From positions 408,501 to 472,500 of the forward strand of contig OZ024791.1 of the NCBI GenBank assembly GCA_964017065.1: a stretch of DNA of 64,000 bases, written 5' to 3'. The notes under the pieces are model-generated. The model did not search any database. It was not told the DNA's origin and saw only the letters and a program-made list of their open reading frames with translations. The position numbers were made by a program, and so were the translations under genes. Below are positions 34,301-45,059 of this stretch, one piece after another (the stretch's first letter is position 1; every line of letters starts with the position of its first letter). The stretch is from Haliclona indistincta (lineage: Eukaryota > Porifera > Demospongiae > Haplosclerida > Chalinidae).

Positions 34301-37300
34301 CATAAGACTTGAGCTTTCTGGTATTGAAAATGTTTTAAGACACCTGCCTGGTGTTCAGTTTGCTCATGTGCAAATTGAGTCAGTTTCCAACAGACTCAAA
34401 CGACTAGTTGCTTATGTATCTCCTATGGGTTTGGATGTTGCTGAAATTAAAAAGGCTCTTAGTAGAGAACTTCCTGCTACTTCAATTCCAGCTCTTATAG
34501 TACCTGTAGTTCATTCAAATGTGCAATTAAACAAAGCTGGTAAATTATTGTTGATAAAAACTGGCCACAACTATGGTGTAACCAATTTTTGTCCTCCATC
34601 AAATAAACTTGAAGAAAGAGTTTTACAGATATATCATGACACCCTAGGAATAAGCTCCTCAGAAAGTTTTGGAATGGATAGTGATTTAACTGAATTTGGA
34701 GCTGATTCTGTTGCAGTGATGCTACTATCAACAGACCTATCCGAGTCTTTAAGATGCCAAGTATCTCCTCAAATGGTTATCAATTCCCGCACACCTAAAT
34801 TGTTAATCAAAGTCTTACCAGGTCATTTATCTCAACCTAGGCCTGCGGTATGTTTGCAAACTGAATCCGAACAGAATTTCATTCCAAAATCAAATTTTGA
34901 GGAAATGCATACTCAAAGGTCTGTGTCATTTTTTCAGGAGGCTCTTACATCAATGAATAGCAGAATTGTTGGGTCAGCCTACAATTCTTCCTTTGTGTGG
35001 CTGGTAAGTGGATCTGATGGTTTACAGCTAGCTTTTGCTTTTGAGAAAATTTTACCGCTTTTTCATTCAGCTTATGATGTAGAGCGTCTTATAGGAAAAA
35101 AACCTAACAGCATGTGCTTAAGGCATGTTGATCTGTCTTGTCTTTCACATACGTATCAACAAGTACATGATTATGCAATGCAAAGAGTGCAAATAGACAC
35201 CATTACACCAATTGACTATAAACGATGTCCTTACAGAGCTACTCTTTACTATCTAGGTAGTAAAAACTACCTCGTCAATATTGTGGCACATCATATAGTG
35301 TTTGATCAACAAACTTGGACAATTATTAGTAAAACAATTGAAAACCTTTACCACAATTCAGATATTTCTCTACTCACTAATCTTGGTGCTTACTCTGATT
35401 ACATTGCTTATGAAGAACAATTATATAATGAGCAGAAGGATCAATGCTTGGAGTTTTGGAGAGGATGTCTTCAAGATTGTGCTTCGTTTATAAACTTCCC
35501 CACTTCTTTCCAGCGTCCAATGCCAATTTGTCTCTATGGCAGAATTTATAAAGCTTCAATGTCAGTTGAAATGAGTCATAAAGTGACTGAAATGTGTGCA
35601 GGATTAACTAGTCTCAGTGTTCGGCCAGTTTCGTTCTTTTTAACTTTATTTGGTATTGTGATTCACAAGCTCTCCAAGTGCTCTAAGTTTGCTATTGGTG
35701 TGTGCTTGAATAAACGCACAACTAAAGAACTGGAAAGTATCATTGGCATGGCCATAGCTGTTTTACCTTGCTCCTTTCCTGACAGCAAAGTCAAGGGTCC
35801 ACTTCTTGATCTCGTTCGTCATACATCAGATTGGTTTTGGAATGCATCACAATATTCAAGTGTGCCATTCTTAGAAATAACAAAGTTATGGTGTCAAGAC
35901 GACCACACAAGACAACATCTTCCTCAATTCATTTACAATTTTGTGTCAGAGTCACCATCTGATTCTAATTTTGCAAGATTGTTTAATGCGCCAACGTACA
36001 CTTCCAAGGCCGAGTTACTGCTTGATGTGTCTGTAGCAAGTGACAATTCCTTTTCTTTTATGTGGGAATACAATTCTTCTTTGTTTTCAGAGGAATACAT
36101 AAGTGAAATGACTGATTTCTTTTTTGCAACTGTCTCAAGTTCCTTGTCTAATATGCTTACCAAAATAGAAGATATAACAGTTCCTTTGTGTCCGAGCAAT
36201 GGTACAATTGACACCAGCATTCATATCTCTTCAAGCTCTACAAGTCAGCAGCTACAGCCTCTGTCAAAACACCAAAGCATAATTTTCAGAGAATCATTGC
36301 GTGATTCTATAGAATATTCTGCTTGTTTTCATTCTAAACTGTCTTTCAAATTTGAGTCTTGCACGATAGGACAAGCCAAAGAACTGGTTCTTGCTACTCT
36401 GAATATGTTCCCAATACTGAAACAAGTTGTGTTTACATCAGAAAATGATGATAAGCAATTCCTGATTAATAAAGCTGATTTTACAATCTTTTTAGTTATA
36501 GAATCAGTAAAAACAAAAGAGGAGGCCTTTGGTGTAGAGCATCGTATTCGAACTTGGCCTTTCGATGTAATAAACGGTCCATTGTTTCGTTGTGCCCTTC
36601 TAAAACATTGTGACACTACAGAGCTACTTTTCGTCATGCATCAGGTTCTTTTGAGTGAAGAGACTCTTCATGCTATAAGCTGCTATATTATAAAATTTGC
36701 CTATAATATGTCACTGTTGACTAATATTACTGATCAACCTGATGTGGCTTTAAAAGGACCAACTAATACACAACATACTTATTCAGCAGAGTCTGTCATA
36801 AAATCATTTCTGTCTTGCCCAAAACTTCCTGTTTCTCTCAGCACTAGTGATACCAGCTACTGCACTGAAATTCTACATGCTCAAGTGAGTCAATTGCGCG
36901 AACCATTCCTGTTTCAAACAAACTCTATTGATGAATACACTGCCTACTGTTGTGCTTTCACTGGACATATTCTGAGCAAAATGCAAAACAGTGAACACGT
37001 ACATTTTGCATTGTACAGTCTTTACAAAGAAACTGAAGTAACTACCAATTTCTGTAACTGTATTGTTCCTATTTGCTTTGATGTTAGTGATGAAGACACT
37101 GCATTAAAAACTGCCACTTCAATAAAATCTACAATCAAAACATTTTACTCAAAAGCTGATCAACAGAAATACTCTTACTGGTCAGTACAAGAGGAAATCA
37201 ATCCATATTCTTCTTATCTTGATCCATTTCATGAAGTATTGGTTAAAATTCTTCCTACTTCAATAAATTCTGATGTTGTATCTGTACAATCTACATTGCC

Positions 37301-40300
37301 TTTTAAACTGTGTTTCACATTTAATCCAGCAGCAAAAGAAGTTACTTTAACTTCTTCGCTTAATTCTCAGCAAACAACTGCTTTTCACAAACATTTAAAA
37401 CATTGCGTTCAAGCACATCACGACAAGATTTTGCCTGATACAAGACCTTCTTGTATCCGTGGAGAGGAGCAAACAATGCAAAATGCAGATTTACAGAAGA
37501 TGATTACCTTAGCTTTCAAAAAGAATTTACACTCAATTGCTTTTTGTGACATAGTAGAAGCAAATAATTCATGTTTGTATACCTACCATGAAATGGAAAG
37601 GCTTAGTAGAGAACTAGAAATCAAGATCAAAAACCATTCTTCTCAACAAGGTCTTATTGTCATAATGATCTCTAAAGGCATCATGCTGCCAATATGTTTG
37701 CTTGCTTGTTGTTTGGGCAATCATCCCTTTACAATTATTGAGACCACTGAAAAAGCAACCATTACTAAAGACAAGCTCGCAAATTTACCAGTTTCTCTTG
37801 CTTTGTTAGATGTGACAACACTTGAATCATTTAAAGACTTTCCATTTTCACAGGCAGTAAATTGTCTGATAGTAGAGCCTTACATGGATTATAAGCTGCT
37901 GAAATTAGAATCAAAAGAATGTCTATCTTTCTCATTTGAAAGTGAATCTAGGAAGTTATACGATACAGCATTTTTTGTATTCACTTCTGGTTCTACAGGA
38001 AAATCAAAGCCAACACCTGTCCGCAAAGATTCCTTACTTGTGTTTTTAGAATGGTTCAAAAAGTGTGCAATAGACAGCTGTCAATTGCGCTGTTTACAGT
38101 ATTCAAGCTATTCATTTGATGTTTATATCGCTGAAATTCTCACTCAGTTTTTGTGTGGTAGTACATCAGTCTATTGTGATCCAAATCTACGTCTAGACTT
38201 TCCAATTACATCCAAGGTCATGACAACTTTCAATATTGAAGTAATCTTCTTGGTTCCCACTGTTCTCGGCATGATGCTGAAATCAAGAGAATTTTCAAGC
38301 GAGAAATTACCTGATCTTAAACATGTTTTCTCAGCTGGAGAAGCTTTACCTTCAAAACTGTGCACTCAATTCTTTCAAAAATTCCCACCAAACAAAAAAG
38401 TTACACTACACAATTGGGGTGGACCAGCTGAATGTTGCATTGCAGTAGCTCATTCTATTATCAATGAGCAGCAATGTTTATCAAGTGTGCCAATTGGCTA
38501 TCCCATTCACAACTGTGAAATCCAGATAGTTGGTTTAAAGACACTTCGACCTGTGCCCTGTGGATTTCCTGGAGAAATTGTGGTTTCTGGTTCTTCCGTG
38601 TTTCGTGGATATTACACCAATACAGCTACCAACTCGCTTGAAAATGTTAATGGAAAGGTTTGGTACCGCACAGGAGATATTGGTTTTATTAATACTGAAA
38701 GCCAGCTAGTTATACTCAAGCGAATTGACAGTCAAGTCAAGCTTAGTGGTCAGAGACTCGACTTAGATGGCATCAAAGCTCTTATTTTAGATTTGCACCT
38801 CCCATATCTTATTGATATTATTGTTGACATAATGGAAATCAATGAAGTTAAGCAGCTAGTTTGTTTTCCGTTGATTTCTGATAACGTGACTGAAGATATA
38901 GTCCAAGAGCACTTTGCTACACATCTCCGCAGCAAGTTTGTTCCATTAGTCGTCAAGTGCATGACACAATATCCACTTCTTACGTCACAAAAAACAAACT
39001 TCAGAAAACTGAGAAAAATTGCAGAAGAGGTTATGACAAGCAAGGCATCATCAATTGAAGATGCTCATGTGCCTAATATAAATGACAAATTGTTTCAGGC
39101 AATACAACAGCTAAATCCAGGTGTCAAAGTATTTGATGGTCAACTCCCCTTGGATGCCCTTGGTTTTAATTCAGTAATGAAAGCCCAGTTACACCAAATG
39201 CTTTTAAACCACGGTTTTAACATTTCTATTTCTTGTATTTTATCATCTAGGAGTGTATTAGAGCTCAGTTCTCGACTTGTCTCTCAGCCACAACCATCAC
39301 TGAAAGAAAGTTTCAAAATTCAAGACACATTGTCTTTGTCACTTTCTCAAGAGAGTGGTACTACTGCTATTATTGCAATGCATGTTGAAGTATCAGGCGC
39401 TTCTTCTTGTGAACAGTTGTGGAAAGTATTGTGTAACAAGACTGAGACAATAATCCATGATCTTCCTCTTGACTCACAAACTTCAGCTGAACTAAATCAT
39501 ATGAGTACAGGCAGGTATGTAGGTTCTAGAGGTATACTGCCAGGCAAAAAATTGTTTGATGCTTTTCTATTTGGTGTATCACTAAATGAAGCAGATAGAA
39601 TGGACCCACAGCAACGCCTTTTGTTGCAGGCTGTTTGGACTGCATTTGAACAAGCAGGCTATGACCCAGCAAAATTCAACGAATTAGGAAAAATTGGTGT
39701 ATTTGCTGGTGCTCAATTTCCTACGTATCTTTTTAACCTTCTCCAAGACAAGGAAAGTCAATATTCTTCAAGAGACATGATATCCTGGGCTACTTTGAGA
39801 GACAATGTTGCTCTTCGAATTGGAAGGTTTTTTGACTGTCGAGGACCATGTGTAACGTATGCTAACAACTGTGCTACATTTATGGTTGCATTACATCATG
39901 CCCATAAGAGTCTGTTATCACAAGAATGTGATATTGCTGTTGTAGCCACTGCTACTGTATCTGGTCAATCATCTGGTTACATTTTCTCTGAAAAAGATAT
40001 TTATTCTAAGGATGGTCACTGTAAACCATTTTCATTGTCAGCGTCAGGAACTGTGATGTCTGATGGAGTCACAGTGTTAGTCCTGAGAAGGACAGAAGAT
40101 GCTAAGCTTGCAGAAGATGACGTAATTTGCTTGGTAAAAGGTACATCTATCGGAAGTGATGGATCGTTAGCTAGGAATGGGCAGTTAGAGCCCTCAGCTA
40201 AAGGACAAATGGAAACTTTGAAGCAAGTTTTTCTTGTTTCCGGTGTTGATCCAGCCTCCATTGGACTTGTTGAAGCTCACGGGACTGGTACATTAGTAGG

Positions 40301-43300
40301 TGATCAAATTGAGCTTGAAAGCCTTAGCTCTACATTTAGCCAGCTTCCTAGAGTAAGTTGCCCTATTGGTTCAATCAAGGGGAATATTGGTCACACTGGA
40401 GTAACTGCAGCAGGGCCAGCAATAGTCAAGGCAGCACTGGCAATCCAAAACGCTGTAATTCCTCCTAGTATAAATTGTGATGACCCGCTTCCCAATATGA
40501 AACATTCACCATTTTTCGTGAACAAAATAAACAGACAGTGGTCAAATTCATCTTGTCCAAAGCGAGCTCTAGTACATTCTGTTGGAGCACTGGGTACTAA
40601 TTCAGCACTGATTCTTGAGGAATTTCTTGATAGAAAACCACAGACCATAAAGCAAGGCAACAACTATTATTATCCTATTTGCATATCTGCTAATTCAAAG
40701 TATTCTTTCGAACAGACTATTGCTGAGTTTGCCATTCGTACCAGTCACAATCTAAAGGACATATCTTTTTCACTGTTATCTACTCGACGTTATCTATCTC
40801 ATCGAGCAGCAACCACTAGCAAGAGTTTGCCTGACCTAAAGTTGTGGCTTAGCGATATGAAAGGAAAAGATTCACATTTTTGTATTGCAAATACTTCTTC
40901 AAACATACTTTTGTTTGGTGGACAGGTTTCACCAGTCGATCCTACTATATTTTTAGGTCTGTCAGAACTACTACCAGAATTTAAGCAATGTGTCATTGAA
41001 GCCTTTCGAGTTCTTTCAGATAATTTTTCTGAACAAATGAATGGATGTGACTTACCAAAAATCATTTTTGATGAAAGCAGTTCGCATCCTGCATTGGAGA
41101 GGCCTCCATTTCAGCATGTTCTACATGTTATTGCTCAAATAGCAATTTGGAAATCGTTAAGTTATCTTGGTGTGCAAGGAGACTATTTTATTGGGCATAG
41201 TTTGGGAGAGTACACAGCCGCTTGTGTAGCTGGTGCATTGTCACTCACATCAGTCATTTCTATTGTATTTGAACGTGGGCTACTCATAGAACAGTATGCA
41301 CCAACAGGTTGTATGCTCTCTGTATCATTGTCTGCTGATGAGGTACAGCAGTTTATTACTCCAGAATTCAAAGGAATAGAAGTTTCGTGCTACAATTCAC
41401 CATCTTATTCTGTTGTTTCTGGTTCTCTTGAACTAGTTAATAACTTTGCCAAGATGCTATCTACTGCCAGTGTGAAATGCCGTCAACTGCCTATTAGCTA
41501 TGCATATCATCACTCATGTATGGCCATATTTCAAGAAAAGTTTGCAAATCGTCTTCAAAAAACTACTACAACCCCTCTCAGTAAACCACTTGTGACATGT
41601 TCTAAGGGTCAATGCAGAGTAAATCCAGTTGGATCACAGCTTTCACTTGAGTACTGGTCTTTGCACTTAGTTACTCCGTGTGACTTTTCTTCTGCAAGTA
41701 AACTGTTACCTACCACAGATTACTTGTTCATTGAAGTTGGGATGAGACCAGTTCTGTGTAATTTTATTTCGTCTCCTAAATGTTTTCCTGTTTGTCTGTC
41801 CCTGCATAAAAGAGAGATTGCCATAGGAACATCAGTTACAAAGGATCTTACGAAATTGTGGGAGGCTGGGGCACAAATTCAACTCCATAAGTTGAAAATA
41901 TTTAATGAGGCAAAGCGGTGCAAACTGCCTTCTTATCCTTTTGATGTACAAGAATACTGGATTGATCCAACATCTGAACCAACAAGCCCCAGTGCAAAAC
42001 ACGATGAAACTCCATGTGAAGTTACAGTAGATTCAGTCTTAAAAGAAATCAGAAGTTTCACTGGGCCTGGCTACGAAAACATTCTTCCCCCTGATTCTCT
42101 TTACTGTATGCAACTTCGAACTCGTCTTTGGACACTATACAAAATAGATGTAATTCAACAAATTGAAAATAAGGCGACTGTTGTTGAGATTGCTGAGCAC
42201 ATAGTCGAAATATTTCAGCAGAAAAATCTGAAACCATCAGATTCTTTACAGTCAGTCATTGTGAAACTCCTCTCTCCTAAAAGGCTTACTTCCAAACCAA
42301 CATTATTTGTTATAAATGCAGTTGATACCAAGCTACACTCCTTTATTCCATTGGCCACTGCATTGTATCCTAGCCTTCAAGTGTATGGTGTCTATGCTCC
42401 AACTACTATCCTTAAATATGGCACGGTGGAAAAATATGCAGAATTCTATTTATCTGAAATTAAAAAAGTCCAGCCTAATGGTCCATTTCTTGTTGGAGGA
42501 TTTTCATTTGGTGCATGGATAGCTCACGCTATTGCTCGAAAGCTTTTGCTTGAAGGTGAAGTTATATCCCATTTGATCATGATTGATCCTCCTCAGTTTT
42601 CTACTACTTCTTCAGAAAATTTATACTCACTAATAACACTTGGTCTTGAGACAGTCCGTTCTTTTACAGATTCTCCAAATAAGACAGTCATTTGTCAATA
42701 TGAGGATTCATTTAAAGCAGAATCAAGGCTACTACAGAAATACCAATCCTCACCAAAACCTGTTACATGTCCTGTGCTTGTACTCCTGGCAGAGAAAAGG
42801 CTTGCTTCTTGCATGAACACCTCATCATCTCCATCCTTAATATCAGCAGAAGTTTTTCAGACTTGGAAACCATGGTGCTCTAGCAGATGTTTTAACATAA
42901 AGCAAATACCAGGTCATCACAGTACATGCGTTTCTTCCTTGAATTGCTCCCACACCGTCAAAATTATAATATCAATAATAGATTCACCATCATCAGCAGA
43001 AGACTTCTGCATCCCACTGGTTCCAGTACCTTCAGCATATGAAATTGCAGGACAGTGGAAACTCAAAACCATGAAAGCAAAGGGGACGACTGCTTGTGAA
43101 GAAATTGACGATAAGTTCTGCTCATCGAGTTTTCTGAGAGTGAAAAATAGTGGAGAATTCACATGTATGATACCTTTACTACCTAGACTGGTGAGAATTA
43201 AAATTTTTCATGCAGTGTTTTTTTAATTCAATGTTCACTTTCTCATTCTATTCTATAGACATTCTATGAAGACATAGATGATCATTCGGCTGCAATTTTT

Positions 43301-43480
43301 AACTCCTGTGGAAAACTTGAACCACTTTCCAAGAATGGAGCTTTTCAAGCATGTATTCAGTCGTCATTTACTTTTCCAGACTTGCACAGCTTAGTAGAAG
43401 TTTCTATTTGTATTAGAGATGGGTGTTTGCTAGAAATAAAGACTACTACTTTAGAGACATACTGGAACAAGTTTGTTTAG
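31302..43480 (+). CDS. Hybrid NRPS-PKS megasynthase with N-terminal formyltransferase
   Basis: Exon 1 (31302-43190) and exon 2 (43259-43480) join in phase to 4036 aa. Order: formyltransferase (1-200; N95-x-H97 and D133, spaced as in the Met-tRNA formyltransferase triad); C-like C-terminal lobe (~280-580); adenylation A1 (~591-1090; C750-TSGTTGKPKG, NVYGPCE, YRTRDL); carrier T1 (S1136, FGADSV); condensation (H1330-H-I-V-F-D1335); a second C-like domain with decayed motif (MHQVLLSE, H1780); A2 (~2090-2560; FTSGSTGKSK at 2227, NWGGPAE, YRTGD); T2 (S2624, LGFNSV); ketosynthase (C2857 in NNCAT, H2993 in EAHGTGT, H3031 in GNIGH); acyltransferase (S3300, GHSLGEY); T3 (S3599, PPDSL); thioesterase (S3735, GFSFG; H3872 or H3873); ~150-aa tail of unknown fold. 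No KR, DH, ER or methyltransferase is seen. Predicted product type: an N-formylated aminoacyl chain, extended by a second amino acid and one malonyl-type unit, then released by TE (inference). The AT-rich coding sequence, spliceosomal 3' intron and animal neighbours argue against bacterial contamination. Confidence 0.9.
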
Positions 43481-43706
43481 TCTAATTGCTTTTCAGTATA
43501 AGGACATAATAATTTCGTTATTATTCATAACGGTGTATTTGCTAATCCTTTAAATTACGAAAATTTCTGCTACACATACATGGACACGAAATGGTGAAGA
43601 TATCATAAGCTGAAAGAGTTGAATTTGCAAATGATGAACAGGAAAGCATGTTAGGTTGCATGAACTCTTGGTTGCATTGCTCACAATAATATTGCTGCAG
43701 AATTTT
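43481..43706. other. Short intergenic gap
   Basis: An AT-rich 226-bp spacer between the 3' ends of the megasynthase (+) and the Death-domain exon (-). No signal is recognised. Confidence 0.5.
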
Positions 43707-43957
43707 CTACAATGTTTTCAGGTAACAGCGTTCTATCATGTGATCAGCCAGTGCACCCATTCCAGACTCATTGATACACTCTACAAGATGGCGGTAGGTA
43801 CGAGGGTATGGGTTAGTGGCAGGGATGTTTCCTGTCAGCCATTCCTTGAGAACTGCCTCAGTAGCTTTAGCGCCAGTAAGCCCTTCTGTGATGAGATCGA
43901 TTCTTTGACCATTATCATCTTTCAAGAGCATCATTCCAAACGTGTCGTAGACCCCAG
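43707..43957 (-). CDS. Death-like domain exon (last exon of a gene or pseudogene)
   Basis: After an acceptor (GAGCAG) at 43958 the frame codes for GVYDTFGMMLLKDDNGQRID, then VLKEWLTGN, then TYRHLVECINESGMGALADH, and stops at 43707. The pattern (a helix with VLxxWL, a Thr-Tyr-x-x-Leu helix, then GxxALADHMI) is like the second half of a Death domain. An in-frame stop upstream means earlier exons are required. By position it could be the last exon of the decayed Kelch gene just upstream on this strand, but that join cannot be shown. If the upstream copy is dead, this exon may be non-functional too. Confidence 0.45.
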
Positions 43958-44149
43958 CTGCTCAGTATTGCCTGGATGACGGTCAGCCCGTCCGTATTCT
44001 TCATCATCTTTAGCTTAAGAACAGTGGGGGTGTTTTCCACTATAGAAAATGTATTTAGTACAAGGTGTACATAAAAACTAGTATAAACCCTAACCTTGAC
44101 TACAGAAAGCTAGGCTGTCATGTTGTTGCTGTGATTGCTGAAGCACGTT

Positions 44150-44978
44150 CTCCTTCATTCTCTTAAGTGATTCTCCTCTTTCTTGTGGTTGTTGTACCAC
44201 CTGATGATTGGGAGTGTTTTCAGTATGCTACCATTTATCTACAAGTCAAACCTGCTCCATTCCTCTAATCAGTAACTGTAACTCATTGGTCAGTCTCTGC
44301 TCAATCTCCCTGGCTCTCTCCTTCTCCTGTTGCATTTGTAGTTAATCCTATAATGTCTTGCCATAAATACAGAGGAGTTACATGCCTCACCTGCCTCAAC
44401 CTCTACTCTAAAACCATGTGCGTGCACTCTGTCTTGTCAAAATTTCCAAGGTGGTTCCTACTTTCCCCACCATCTACTGGCTATCTTCTCCCTGGACTAG
44501 AGAAATATACATAGTAAAAAGGTCACACACATGTAGACAATAATTATATTGCTCACTTAGTTCAATAAGGAGTGTGTTGCAAAACACAACACCATCAGCA
44601 AGATTAGGAAATCTTTGTCTACCAAACACCACCATGCAGTAATAATACTGTATGGTGATAGTATTGGTAGAGTAGACAGTGAGTGCATGGTACATTCGTT
44701 CAGACACAAATTCAAGGAGTAGAAGCTGGAAATGCAATAAAAATTAAGGTGAAAACTCAAATAATGTTTACCTTGTTCCATATCCTAGTAGTGAAGTCAT
44801 GAATCCAACAGTCACTAACAGTACGGCCTCTATCACTTCTTCTTCCCACTATCACTAGTAGTCGTCCACTCACACATGCAGCAGCATGACTATACCTCCT
44901 CTCAAGCCATTCCACCAGTGAGCAATTGACAGGTTTGTTGATCCTGGTCCATTGCTCCATGGTCATGAGTGAACTCAT
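44150..44978 (-). pseudogene. Truncated, decayed copy of the Kelch-OTU gene (Kelch and coiled-coil part)
   Basis: Exons 44978-44772 (INKPVNCSLVEWLERRYSHA...SDCWIHDFTTRIWNK) and 44725-44557 (FVSERMYHALTV...VVFGRQ...LLIEL) are clear paralogues of exons 50539-50357 and 47266-47119 of the neighbouring Kelch-OTU gene. They have the same intron phases and a similar leftover base. The next exon, starting at 44496, matches 47070-46964 but has TAG at 44476-44474 where the intact gene has the Trp of GQWVV. It then changes frame relative to its partner. Coiled-coil remnants (KERAREIEQRLTNELQLL; VVQQPQERGE) follow at ~44325-44150. The two N-terminal Kelch exons and the whole OTU part are absent, so this is a partial tandem duplicate that has lost function. 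Confidence 0.75.
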
Positions 44979-45059
44979 CCTCACTTGCTTTTATCCCAGT
45001 GCAGACACTGTGATACCAAGACTGACATTGATCACATCATTTCCTCTTCGATTCTATCA

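Noticed and set aside
31302..43480. Bacterial contamination as source of the megasynthase
   Set aside because: The gene has an in-phase GT-AG intron, no bacterial operon context or ribosome-binding sites, AT-rich codon use like its neighbours, and animal genes on both sides. It still needs long-read confirmation.
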